DNA of 64,000 nucleotides from the NCBI RefSeq assembly GCF_037975245.1, contig NC_092579.1, positions 20,094,666-20,158,665 on the forward strand. The letters run 5' to 3'. The stretch comes from Apostichopus japonicus. Its lineage: Eukaryota > Echinodermata > Holothuroidea > Aspidochirotida > Stichopodidae. Below, one piece after another: positions 26,601-38,589 of this stretch. Both the position numbers and the translations under genes were made by a program. Under the pieces are notes generated by a model. That model saw only the letters and a list, made by a program, of their open reading frames with translations, was not told the origin of the DNA and searched no databases. The first letter of the stretch is position 1. Each line of letters begins with the position of its first letter.

Positions 26601-29600
26601 GGGTAAAATAACAGACCAGGAATGATGTGGAGGCTCCTACAGTACTGTATATTGCATAAGATATTAGAACTGTCATGTTAGACATTTAAAGGTTGAATAA
26701 CCATTTCATAATTTTGACCTCCATATCTCGTAACTACTCATTCTTGTTACTGGAAGCAATACGTGATAGGTATTACTATCGATGTACGAGATATAGTACT
26801 GTACATATATAAATATATATGTGGCATTTCACCCCTCCCTCTCCCCCCACCCCCCCCAACCATTAAAACCTTTAAAAAATTAGCTTTCGTACTCCACAGA
26901 AGCACACTGAGTACTAACAAATATTTTAAGTCACACTACGTGCTCACAACCTACAATAAGATTACGATGCGCAACACTGCCCAACACAAAATGAAGTTTA
27001 TTTTTTTGGAAGCCAAACTTTGGAGCATTAAGTAAAATGCCCCCCATTTTGACCTTTGAGCTTTAATTTGTCAACATCCTACAAGACAAATAATAATATA
27101 ATGATAAAAATGTAATTGAAATAATTTTGTTTACGGCTGCAAAAAGAACCATACAGTAACTTCTGCCTACAAACAAACTGTTCGAAAGATCTCAAGATAA
27201 ATGTACAGTACAAAATGGAGAAAAATGAGCCGCTGTGGTGAACATGCACTCATACTCCTGGCAAGAGAATCGGATTAAGTCAACATTCACACTATTAAAT
27301 TTAACCATGGGTACTGTGTTGAAAACACCCCCGCCCCCCCCCCCCCCCCGGGCCACCCAGCCCCTTACCACCAAAAAATGTTAACCAAAATGTTATTCTA
27401 GATATATAGGAAAATACAGGTGTACTGTGAAGATACTAGGTACTATATACTGTCCACTGAAAGGAAGGATAATGCAAATACATGGAATATAACTTCTCTG
27501 ATATTTTACATTTGAATGTACGTAGTTGCAGGCACTCTGCCCAATTTTTTCGTGACCTGTGAGAGAATTTTCAAAACCTGATTATTGATTGGGTTCGCAG
27601 AACTTTATGACCATCTTAAACATGAAATTTATCCACACTGTAGGAAGTTTGTATAGTGGCCTATCCACCTACAAATAGCATGGAAAATGTAGGCACTGCA
27701 GGCAAAACAAATGACCCCTGACTGGTTTGGAACTTTGGTTGCCCATGAAGAATGATACTGCACTGTACTTGAACTTTACTTTACTATACTGTAATGTACC
27801 ATGTACAATGACACTGTAAGGCTTAAAGGGTGTTAAGACTTGCGCACAAAGAAACGTCTCATGCCGGTAATCTGACCTAGTTTCGAATGAGGTGTAATAG
27901 AAGTGTTAGACACCACCATCGATCCCAGAAAATACACACACAGCTTGCTACCGTCGGTAATTTGATACTAGTGTACAGTCAATACATAAAGCTACGGTCA
28001 ATACCCACAACACAGTGTACAAAGCAGCGATGGACATATCAGGTCCAGCTAATGATAACAAGGTATCACGTTTCATTACTGTCTGCATTTTGTAGCGACA
28101 AGAAGAAAACGTGATTTGCAAGTAACGGAAAGTTAACTTTTTCAGAGCGCGGCACGCGGTTTTTGGCGAGTCTTCAATGCCTTTAAGTTTCCACAAACAC
28201 ATTTCTCTCTCTCCAACCTATACCTAGTCCAACTTGGTACATTTGTTCCAGCACTGCACTCCATTGACCCCTTAATTCACCATGTTTACACAAGCTGTGT
28301 ACATTCCAAAGGTTTTTTTTGTTACGCACTGCATGTATTATACCGTACAATACATTTTACATACATACTTTTACCCTGTGCAAAATGTACTGTAAAGCAC
28401 TTGATAATGTACAGTAAAGTGGGTAATTTTGAGCTGATTTTGTTAAATGTGCATTATTCCGACCAAGTCATTTAATGGTAACACATGATTAAATATTTGA
28501 TACAAGAAAGTTTGCATAAGACTTTTACTGAGCTTTTAAAAGTAATCAAACAACTCTGTTGGAACAGGGAGTTGTTATGGAACAACTCCCTGGTTGAAAC
28601 AGCATAATATTTAGTTTTAATAATTACCAAGTGCAATGAAGCCAACAGAAGCCCATTTGAACCCCTTTCCATGTGATGATCATGTCATGAAGGACCACCG
28701 GCTTTATAAACCAAGCCTTCTCTTTTCAATGAGATATTCTGATTGTACTGCAGGGCAAGTTTACTTTTTGTACATATTGGGCTGTCCGTTGTTATTTGGC
28801 TACATTTTTCCGGACAACAAGATTTGCTGTTCGGACAACTGAAAAGGCAGACCAAAAGACTCTATACAGTTACACTGCACATTATATATTCAAACTAAAA
28901 CTAAAAATGAAGGACCTCGTTTAAAACAGAAGTTCGCACTAACTGAAAGCGTCGCATGATGCAAAGCCCATTTTACAGAGACTAGAGAGCCAGCCCGCTG
29001 CACTTTAAGAAATTGATCATAAAATCAATATAAACGATGTGTCGTGTTCGCAATGATAGCTGGGTGTGGGCATACAGTAAATCAATGAAGCTGCCTCCTA
29101 TCACCTAACCTGCCGCCCGGCAGTCAGCATAGCGGTGCATTAACCAAACTGAATGTATCCAGGCTAAAATTGCAATTTATAAACTGGAAACTTAATTTAA
29201 AAGATTGCAAAGAAATTCTGCACAGAGAGAGAGAGTAAAGTGAAAAGGGAAATAAATGTAGAAAAAGCGACAACAAATCTCAATGCCGCCCCCCCCTCCC
29301 CCAAAAAAAGGGAATTATTATATTTTGCTTGTGATAATGTATTGCATCTTGAAATACAGTCATTAAAACGTTGATATATATCTTAAGGCAAAAAATACAG
29401 TACACGTACAGTAGTACAGTAAATGTGTTTTGTAATTTCAGTTTCATAACTTATAGTAGGCACAGCTGCAATAACGATTTTCGGTTGCAAAGTTGCAAGA
29501 CTTACAAAAATATAAATTGGAGAGATACGAATGACCAATTGCAAGATGCCTTTCAAATTTGAATGCATATACACATATACAATAACCAAAAAATAAAACT

Positions 29601-32600
29601 GTCACAATTTATAATTGTTATAAATGCTATCAACAATCAAATCTCATTAACAGGTATATCCCTGGTGACAGGATGTTTTAGAACCTTGTTTTTAATGCAC
29701 AATTTTGCCACACCCTCTTCGAGTTACATTGTGTGGCCTTCGGCATTGCAACCAACATGAATTCATACGATACAAAACAAAAGAAAACATGACAGAAGCT
29801 ACGCAACCCATCCATCACTATTGATTAGTGTGATATAGCCTCTAGATGAGTTATGATGAATAACTTCCACCAAACAACCGAGAAACATTCTATTCCATTT
29901 GGGAGATTCAAAGATTTCATTCCCCTTTTCCCCTATAAACAACAGTATTTTAATTTAACATCATTGAGCAAAAAGTTTGTGCTTCAAGCAATTTTTGAGG
30001 GGGAGGGGGTCTTCATTTATTACAATGTTTATTTTATGGAGATGAGATTGCAGATGCTGAGTCTAAAATATTGAATCTCTTAGCATGACTCCCAATGATG
30101 ACATTTGTTTCAGCATCGACACTGTTTTTAAAACATTCTACATCAAAAATATGAAAAGGAAAACGAGGAGAAAGTAAATACAGTAGTTTCCAGATCCAAG
30201 TGGCAGAATGACATCAAAAATTAACAAAACGACAGCTCTCCAGACATGATTTGAAGCCAGAATATCTACCAAATAGAACAAGAATTTTCCTTGCTGTTTG
30301 TTGGGGATGGAAGTTGTACCTCACAATGATATCAATCATATACACCCAAGATGATGGATAGGTTGTGTCTCCTTTAATATCCTTCTTCTAGAACAAATTA
30401 AATGCTGTGGTTAACACAGGATTAGATTAGAATAAAATTTTGATACGAAATCTTATAAATCTCAAAAACTGTTGTCTGTTTGTGAGCAGAGCTCTGAAAG
30501 AAAGCTGAGAGTCACAAGATGTCAATGATGCACACTGCAACTGGATGCTTTTTTTTTTTTTTTTTTGGAGCTAAAACTAAATCTTGAGTTTCACAATGCC
30601 ACCAAAATGACTGCAAGCTCTCTACAGTATTGTACTAACACTGTAGAGAACATTAATTCAGTTCCATGCTATTACAGCTTTTCACACTGGGTGACATCAC
30701 ATGAAGCATTACATATTTTTTACCTTTACTCAGTTTACTGTGTAATTTAGCTTAATAACTTCAAATGTGTTTGTTTTAGTCAGACTTTGCAATCTGGACT
30801 TGCAATTGATCATGCATCACACTTAAGTGCTACAGTATGTGTGCCACAGTATGTACAGATGTGCCACAGTATGTACAGATGTGCCACAGTATGTACAGAT
30901 GTGCCACAGTATGTACAGATGTGCCACAGTATGTACAGATGTGCCACAGTATGTACAGATGTGCCACAGTATGTACAGATGTGCCACAGTATGTACAGAT
31001 GGGAAAAAAAAGACCCTTACAATTTAGTTAAAGGAATTGTCTGGTGAAAGATTTTGATAAACTGTCCTCATAGTTCTTACTTTTCTCTTTCTAACCATTC
31101 GATGATTTCTTCAGATTATAGAAATCTGGTTTTCAAATTTACCACCTTTCTCACCAAAGGCACCGTTTATTCGAACGCATCAATCTGGTGAATGACGTAA
31201 TGCAGGCAAGTAGGCAAAAAGAGCGACTTGAATTTAGCACTCCCATTTCCACAACAAATACACTTTCACATGTACACGCACTGGTGATTGCCTATTATTG
31301 TCTCAAGTTTTAAATCGCCTGATCTCTGCCAATACCGCAGGCCAAAATTTTGGCAAGAAGAAATACGATCTCCACGATTGCGTGATCTGATTATTTACAA
31401 CACGATAGAACTTTACGTAAAAGATTTTGTTTAGGACAGTGGAGATTGCAAAAATGAGGCTTTAACTGTACAGTGTCAGTCAACACAGAAAGAAACGCCT
31501 CTGTATTCCTCTGCAATTGCATGGTCTACATATACAGTATATGGGCCAAAGCCAAAATTGGTCATCCTCAAATCCCAAAAGTAAAGTTATTTCTGTGGGA
31601 GAAATTTATTTTGGGCTCATGGCAGTACTAATTTTCACTTCAGAATAAAAAGAAAAAAACCTGAAAAATTTCGTTATCAGTGACATAGAGGTCGTTGAAA
31701 TCTAATAAGATGCGCACTAGGTGCGAGGGACGGAATTTAGTCTTATTGACCTAGCTGAAAATAAGGATGGGTGAGGTAAATTTGGTTTCTGTAATTTGAT
31801 GTTCATCTCTAGTGCAAATTATTCATTGGAAAAGTTTTGAATTTTTTTTCAATAAAAATGAAGAAAAATAGGAAAAAACGGTTCAAAATTCCGTCCCTCG
31901 CATTTTTTGACACAATTTTTTTTTTTTGAGAGAGAGGAAATAGTACAGTATGCATAAAAATCTGCAAATTATCAACTATCAGTGACTTAAACATCTGTAG
32001 TGATGAAAGAAACTGAACAAAAATATGAATGGTGCATTATGGGTAATCAACATTTTCGCGAGGGACGGAATTCAGTGCGAGGGACGGAATTCTGTTACAG
32101 TTTGGTGCTACACGTCTGTAGTCCTAATCTGTTGCTAATAGAAATAGTTGGCAGAACACATTGTACACTGTTTGTGCATGGTACGCTGAAGGTGAGGAAG
32201 GTGAAGTGCAAAACCTTCTGTGTCATCAGTGATTACATGTCACATGACAAGTTCTAAGCTTTGCACTTCAATAAAGCTATCATTGAAAAGGTCCAACAAT
32301 TTGTCCAAATCTGGATTAGAGGTTCAATTTTGGTCCGATGGCTGTGCTAGTTTAAATCAAAATATTGCTTTTACTTCCTTGCCACCCAGTACCCATGTGA
32401 CATTCCAATAACATGGAGTTATTTTGAATCTCACCATGGGAAGGGCCCAGTAGATGGGGGTGGGGGGAAAGATAAAATCAAGTGTGTACTGTGATGTCAA
32501 AGCAGGTAAAACTTCTCATCACTAGTGCCAAGCAGTTTGCAGAATATGCCAACATAGAGTGAATGCAACAGATACATTCTATGTAGCTGCATATGGCATA

Positions 32601-35600
32601 ACCGTGCCTAGGCTTCTATGCCAGACAAGGTACCTGAAGTACCAGGTACACACAAGGTCCATTTTATTGACCGTACATGCAGTAATGGTAAGAGCAAACT
32701 GACTTTCTTCCTACAGAGTCAGTTTTGTGAACCAGTTGAAGAGATGCTCAGGGAGCAGTTGTATGACTTAAATGATGGAGTTGAAAGTCAGGTAGTCGTG
32801 AGCTATGATCAGGAACCAGATCCTAATCTGAATAAAGTGGAAAACAGTGGTCAGGTTGAGTAGAATGGGGATCAAGATCAAATTGGTAGTCAGCTGGTTA
32901 ACAATGATCAGTTACCATGGAAAGTGGTGGGTGGGTGATAGTTGAGTATAATGGTCAGTTGTATCCAGGAGAGGTGGACAACATAATTGTCAGTAATTCA
33001 CAGGTTAATGCCATGGCAAAAACAGGGAAGTATTGGAAGTGGCCAGAGGCAAAAGACCTACTGTGGTATTCAAGGGATATGGTGAAAGGAAATATAGCCC
33101 CTGTTCTCCCTGTATGCTGAACCAGAGACCATTATTTGTGTAATGAATTGTAAGCATTCATATCAATTCGTTGCACTATGGTGAGCTGTTTGTTGATTTC
33201 CAAATCTACATCATATCCAAGAGTTTGACATGTTAATGTTCCAATTTATATTGAATTGCATTGAACCATTGATGTATGTTGTGTACAATAGTTCATTTTT
33301 CTTGTTAATGACAACTTAATGAGTTAACGTCATGATGGGGGAAGAAGTTTTTAACTCTTTCATATGCTGTTTGGATCCGAATCTAAGCAGAGTTTTGTTA
33401 ATGAATATGTGAATTGTCAATTTGAATTACAATGGTGACTTTGTTTCCTTGTATAAAGTATAAATGTTGAATTTGTACAGTAAATTAGTTTCAGTTTCCA
33501 AATTTAAAAATTATATATTGTCCCACACTGTTGTATACACCTACAATATAAAGGTGGAAAATAGATTTAGTATTTGTGTTTGGTTTAAGATTCCTCATTT
33601 CGGGGAAGTGGTGGATGGAGGTGACTTAATTATTATTCACCAAGGCATTTGAGTGGTGAGTGATGGAATGAATTTCAATTTTGATTCCAATTTACCTACA
33701 TTTCACCAATCATCCCATCACCACCCCTTCACCCCCATCTGTTCCTTGAATGTGTGTTCATTAATTGGATTGTGTAATTTGTGATAATATTCCCACTGCT
33801 TGTGGGAGCTTGGCAATGACAAACAGAATTTACAACAGCTTTTTCTCTAATTAATCAACATAAACAGCAATTCCGTCCCTCGCATTCCGTCCCTCGCGCT
33901 GACTTTTTTTGTGAAATTAAAGCGTAACCTAATTTAGCTATGAGATTTTTAAAACACATTTCAGTTAATATCAGAAGAGTAATTGATCTTGTTATAAATG
34001 GTATGATTGGATATAGATTCCTCCTAAATTTGATAATAATACGTCAAATGTTTGGAGTGCATGCACACCCAGTTTTTATCATTCCGTCCCTCGCGCCAAT
34101 TAATGTTCGTTGCTATGGCAACATGTTAAATTTTGAAAATGTTTCAATTGTTTTATTATGTTGTATGTTACTCTCTTTATTTAACCTACTACTAGATTTT
34201 TCATATTTCACTACTGTTGAGCTGGAATATATGGAAACGTTTATCAAATTCCGTCCCTCGCACTTACGGAGGTTTTGGCTTTGGCCCATATAGGAAATTA
34301 GGAACATGACATACTTTACAGTACTGTACTGTACCATACATGTAATCCCAGTAAGAGTTACTGCACAGTACTACAGGTTTAAGTTCAGATAACATTAGGA
34401 AAATGCAACAACACAAATTATGCAAGGTTTAAAGAGTGTTCAAGAAATGTTGGTAAGTCTAACAATCAATATGGGACATTAGAATTTCTTCCAACACTAC
34501 TAGAAATCTGTGGAAAAGATCACGCCTTGGAATATTTATCAAGACACTGAATGGGTTAGTCATTACAGAGAGCTGAAACAGATACTATATATACAGTAGA
34601 TTGCAATCCAATGGAATGTGGCTATGCTGGGATCCAAAAGATTATTCAAGAGGCTTAAACTCCAGAAATTGTTTTTTATGCTGGCAGGCTATTGACTGTT
34701 ACAATATTTACTATATTGCACAAAGATGCATTCTGTGGACACATTGAGGGGGGGGGGGGGGCAGAAATTTTATTAACTAGTGAGAATGTTCAACATTCTT
34801 GAGTTGTGTTGACTAGGATACTACAGTACAGATTGTATGATTTCAGTCATGAAATATATACACTACGTGTACTAGAGTTAAATGGTTAATTTGGTAAAAA
34901 CAACACTATTTTACTATCCTACATACAGTAATATACTGTACTGTATGTACCCAGAATCGCATGAGGTGTTCAAAGTGGTTGCAGTGCAAGGGTATGCATA
35001 GAAATGGTTGAAGACAAAAAAATATCATCAGGTTAGGGATTTATCAATTTTACATATTTAGTACACAGAAAATGCTTAATGCTTGAGGCAGTCAAAATTG
35101 CTTTCCATTCCCATATACTTTGGTGGTATGAGGAGATACTGTACTGTACAATAGACTGACTGAAGGTGTCAAAAGGTTACCAGGTCACTCTAGACATGGT
35201 AGAGCCAGAGTACAGATGCTACGAGGAGACAAGTAAGCCATGAAGTCCCAATGCAGAGCATACTGTAGTTACCAGCCATTACTGTATGCAGAGCTCAACT
35301 TCTTGGTTTCCAGTGTGGATGCTATTCTCAGTTGGCCTATTATTGCTCAAATTATTGTGATATTAGTTGGCATTAGAACAAGAAAATACATACATGTTAG
35401 CTGGGACTTTATCTACTACAGGTTTCTCCGTAACTCTTAAAATTTAAGGGCGAAGAACTAAGCTACAAAATGACAAACTTTTTTCTTTTTTTTTCAACTT
35501 GGTACAGTCTTAGAATTCTTGAAGATTGTATTCCCAAACAGTCCACATGTCAAGTAACTAAACTCAATGAATTGATTACCACAGTTTTTCTGAAATATTT

Positions 35601-37433
35601 TGTCCTATGTATGACAATAAGTTAACCTCTCATTCATTATCTTTGTAGTCATACTATATGTTAAATATATTTTAGAGGAAGTTGCAAATAAATACTGAAA
35701 ACGTTTGTTTTTTAAAGAAATTTACACTGAACTTGGCGATCGGGTTATCGTACCCCGGTTGATAGACTACATACCCCACAAACCAGCATACTCTATGTAG
35801 TAATACAGTATGCCTAATGATAGAAACAGGTACTATACTGCAGTAGAACTTACACAAGTTCAAATCGTAACGCAGTATTTCTTTAACGAACAATCTCAAT
35901 GGGTGTTCATTGTGTAGAAACAGTTCCCTACTGTAGATGCACTTGCAATATATACAAGGTTTTAATGTACACATGCAGCATGCAACTCATAGAGATTATA
36001 GACTACACAAAGAAAACTTATCCTTTCTGTAACAGAATTGTTTCCTTTTGTTTCTAAAAAATTGATGGGATACTTATATCTACATCGTATGTCTACAAAT
36101 ATTGTTCATTCCATTTCCTGCCAACCATCCCCAAAATGCTGACATTATTGTGCTAGATTCCTTCTCAACTCAACTTAAACCATGACAATTGTTTCGCACA
36201 CACTAAAGTATGCATGGAAACTCCCCCAAACTAAAGCACATGGATAAAACAACTGCTAACTGAACAACAAATTGCAAATTGAGCAAGAACATTGACAAAG
36301 GCAAAAAAAGTTGAAAAGCAGACCAGATTTATCATAAGTTTTTTAATGATGCAAGTAATAGAAACACTGTGAATTTAGAGATGTATTTAGCCATGTGCAA
36401 CTTAAATGAGTGACAATGCATTATTACCACTCAACTTACTGTAGCACCTTTTCTGAAACACATTAGTAAATATTCTACGATCCCGATTACTTTGTTAGGA
36501 ATCATGCATGTAGGCCTAGAGATGATACATTTTGGCATTATTTGTTTCATTTGTGTGAATCTTATGGAATGCACTTGTCCGTCCAACCTCAAAGGGAAAT
36601 TTGACCGTCTAAAAGAAGACCAGACGAACGTTAAAAGTACCTACGTGGATCAACACATACTGCTAGTGTTAGCCTTATTTTATGGCCTTTGCATAAATAA
36701 GCATGTCATCAATTCATGCCTATTAATTAAATACTTCGTTTTCTATGAACATATTTGAACACATCTTGCTGTGATAACACTGCTGTAATATAGTAATTAA
36801 CCATTTTTTCAGCCATTCGTATGCATTTTTACATGCAGTGTGATATGATGAGCTTTCTCACATTTTTTGTATTTTCCATTTTCTTAGCAATGTACGGAAC
36901 TGGTTTAGTTTCAAAACCTGGTGTTAGTTACAAATACAAGGCTATTATTTAGGCCCCTACTTTAGTTACACAACTAGGCCTAGTTACAGTTCAGTACTAG
37001 GCCTATCACCATGCCGGCTATAGCCATTAGGTCTAAAAAGCAAAATCAAACCAACCTAACAAACATAGGATATGGGGATATGCAAAGCTCAATGTATACA
37101 ATTGTCTCTGAGTCGCTGAGATTTGATCAAGGAGGCGATCGAAATTCAGCATCAGCTTAAGTTAGAGAGTGTACTGTAACTGTAAGTAAGCCTAACTTTG
37201 TAACTGTGCCGCCTAACTTAGGCTAACTGTAACAACGTTCGACATTATGCTACAGCCTAACGTTACGCCGGAATAACCTTGTTATGCATCCTACTTAAAA
37301 ATGTTAGGATACTTACCCAACAGACCATTCGCAAAATTACTTGAGGTTTCTGCACATAAACAATGGGATCAAAACGCTTCCCAGAAGCCTTCCCCGCACC
37401 GTAAGCACCACCTGTGCCGACTCTAGCATCCAT
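20460..37433 (-). CDS. Synaptogyrin, four exons, complete
   Basis: Four-pass MARVEL-domain protein of synaptic-like vesicles, involved in vesicle biogenesis and exocytosis. Exons are 37317-37433, 26263-26494, 25505-25641 and 20460-20672. All junctions are GT/AG, frames join, and the total is 232 residues, the usual size of SYNGR1/3. The N terminus carries the family signature GGAYGAGKA...FDP and VQKPQVILRMVCW. TM1 is at about 38-55, TM2 at 75-97, TM3 at 115-134 and TM4 at 148-170, with a luminal Cys pair between TM1 and TM2 (TQC...GPC). IAFSFFSIFTW in TM4 is near-identical to vertebrate synaptogyrin. The cytoplasmic tail is rich in Pro, Gln and Tyr (YQPPTY end). Introns are about 10.8, 0.6 and 4.8 kb. 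A second copy of the terminal exon lies at 20732-20866. Confidence 0.95.
20732..20866 (-). CDS. Duplicated alternative terminal exon of synaptogyrin (exon 4')
   Basis: A tandem copy of exon 4, offset by 194 bp, with its own TTTTTCAG acceptor. It keeps the same phase and can follow exon 3 directly. It encodes GGLAVMAFFRYRQGSETAFA and stays nearly identical to exon 4 (one Ser-to-Arg change) through PNIPPANP. It then diverges to a short tail ending YLTQPQ and TAG, 44 residues against 70 in exon 4. An mRNA using it would give a 206-aa protein with all four membrane segments but without the YQPPTY tail. Whether it is spliced is unknown; it could be an inert duplication. Confidence 0.6.
   Translation of the reverse strand, partial: GGLAVMAFFRYRQGSETAFAPSFESRVPNIPPANPSPSYLTQPQ
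20867..25504 (-). other. Synaptogyrin intron 3
   Basis: About 4.6 kb with no exon recognised. Holds simple repeats (AT run near 25150-25181, C-runs near 23470 and 25397, poly-T near 24692) and AT-rich sequence. Short open frames show no family resemblance. Confidence 0.6.
25505..25641 (-). CDS. Synaptogyrin exon 3 (TM3 and first half of TM4)
   Basis: After TCTTTTCAG; ends TTTACTTGG before gtaagt. Encodes AAWVFFWFLAFC and IAFSFFSIFTW. Confidence 0.95.
26263..26494 (-). CDS. Synaptogyrin exon 2 (TM1-TM2)
   Basis: After a poly-pyrimidine tract and TCTTCAG; ends before gtgagt. Encodes LFALIQFSCLAAGAHY, the Cys-containing luminal loop and TM2, then NHRKYAVMADMGFS, which matches the family's RKKAVLSDIGVS. 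Confidence 0.95.
28565..28592. repeat. 28-nt perfect stem-loop CAGGGAGTTGTT-ATGG-AACAACTCCCTG
   Basis: Twelve-base perfect inverted arms around ATGG. The same 28-mer, with one mismatch in the right arm, occurs at 40397-40424. Confidence 0.8.
30832..31000. repeat. 20-bp minisatellite, eight perfect copies
   Basis: GTGCCACAGTATGTACAGAT is repeated eight times without error from 30841 to 31000, preceded by a partial copy. There are no spacers. All frames are open through it because 20 bp is not a multiple of three, so the open frames are artefacts. Confidence 0.95.
31538..34292. mobile_element. 2.75-kb DNA transposon with perfect 20-bp terminal inverted repeats
   Basis: The left end TATATGGGCCAAAGCCAAAA (31538-31557) is the exact reverse complement of the right end (34273-34292). 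The outer TA/TATA may be the target duplication. Inside lie eight copies of a 14-bp motif GCGAGGGACGGAAT. They are at 31723(+), 31888(-), 32058(+), 32077(+) in the left part, and 33870(-), 33884(-), 34081(-), 34248(-) in the right part, so most point inward from their own end, as expected of subterminal transposase-binding repeats. A decayed coding region lies between them (about 32190-33120). I cannot assign the superfamily. Confidence 0.85.
32190..33120 (+). pseudogene. Decayed protein gene of the 2.75-kb transposon
   Basis: Pieces in shifting frames are consistent with one degenerate protein. They are TFCVISDYMSHDKF (about 32217), FWSDGCASLNQNIAF (about 32325), SYFESHHGKGPVDG (about 32418), AKQFAEYANIE (about 32528), PEVPGTHKVHFIDRT (about 32630-32680), and an intact C-terminal segment at 32917-33120 (WVIVEYNGQLYPGEVDNI ... 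MAKTGKYWKWPEAKDLLWY). I associate the SDG...SHGKG-VDG...VPGT...Y-G-YPG-V series, from memory, with unnamed proteins of invertebrate transposable elements. Frameshifts and stops separate the pieces, so the gene looks dead unless introns explain some breaks. Confidence 0.55.
37317..37433 (-). CDS. Synaptogyrin exon 1
   Basis: ATG at 37433-37431, 39 codons ending ATGGTCTGTTGG before gtaagt. Carries GGAYGAGKA and the VQKPQVILR membrane-entry segment. Confidence 0.94.
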
Positions 37434-38110
37434 GTTAAATTAAACGTGTGTTTCACAAAGAAACGGTTTATTTCAGCGATAATGTGTGAAGTAGCCTAGT
37501 TCCTTGCCGATACTCGTATGGCCTACGTTACAAACAGACAAGTTTGATGAGGCGATGTTTTCTGTATGATCTCACTGTGTACGGCACTACACCTTAGAAG
37601 AAGTTCGAGGGAAGTGTGTTGTATATGTTCAGGTCAAGATGGGGTCAACATTATATTAGAGGTCGGTAGATAAACTTCAGGGCATAGAATGGGAAATCCT
37701 CAATGTGACAGGGGTTGGGTGGGGGGGGGGGGCTGATCGAGCAGCTCCTGCAAGTTGGCAAAAACTGAAATAAAGCACATTAGTAAATGGTTGAGGATAA
37801 AGTAGAATTACAGAAGACAAGCAAATAATTATCAGACTGGAAGCGTAAACAAAAGTAAAACTAGTGTAAGACAGAGAAAAAAGGGGAGGGTAGATAATGC
37901 CAGGGATGCTGGGTCAATCCTGCATGGCAAGACCACCCTCCCAGGGAAATCCTCTATATGGTGCGATACAATGCAACTTCTCTGTAAGCACTCTTGACAG
38001 GATAATTATGATTCCTGAGTCAATAATATTAGGTTATTCATATTTCTAATTTTAGGCTTACGTACATAATTATTACAAGATTTGTTGAAATACGAATAAG
38101 AATTCTACTT

Positions 38111-38570
38111 ACGTGTATGGCAAGCCATGTGGGACAAACACCGCATAATATATCCGCGTATTAATTCGAAGATATACGCGTGTTAATTGTACATGTGTAA
38201 AGTTTCGCTTTTTAAAGCGATCTCGCGAACCCACCAAAACAATTATCGTTGGTATATGTACACAGCAAGAGCGGAATTATTTTTTCGTGTATATTCTAAT
38301 TAATCCGTGCATATATTGGATTTAATCTCCATATGTATTTTATTTAATACGTGTATATTTTCGAATTAATACGTGTATATATTCGAATTAATACGTGTAT
38401 ATACTCGAATTAATACGTGTATATATTCGAATTAATACGCGGATATATTTAATCCATATGATTGGCTCATAATATATACGCGTATATATTCCAATTAATA
38501 CGCGTATAAATTCCAATTAATACGCGGATATATTATGCAGTGTTTGTCCCACGTGGCTTGCCATATACGT
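38111..38570. mobile_element. 460-bp MITE with internal 23-bp repeats
   Basis: Inverted ends of about 50-60 bp: ACGTGTATGGCAAGCCATGT then GGGACAAACACCGCATAATA on the left, and their complement on the right with a few changes. The interior carries about six tandem copies of a 22-23-bp unit built on TTCGAATTAATACGTGTATA. No coding capacity. Confidence 0.85.
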
Positions 38571-38589
38571 GCGGCACGGCACCCCTACC

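Larger units (their letters stand above)
26495..37316 (-). other. Synaptogyrin intron 1 (10.8 kb)
   Basis: No host exon recognised. It contains a poly-C tract at about 27335-27349, many TACAGTAC/TGTACAGTA motifs, a perfect 20-bp tandem array, a stem-loop shared with 40397-40424, and a 2.75-kb DNA transposon, each listed separately. Confidence 0.65.

Noticed and set aside
30832-31000. CRISPR-like array
   Set aside because: Head-to-tail repeats without spacers in a eukaryotic intron; a minisatellite.
30787-31047. Three overlapping open frames of 64-86 codons with repeated CATVCTD-type peptides
   Set aside because: They are the three frames of a 20-bp tandem repeat that happens to lack stops. 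There is no family resemblance.
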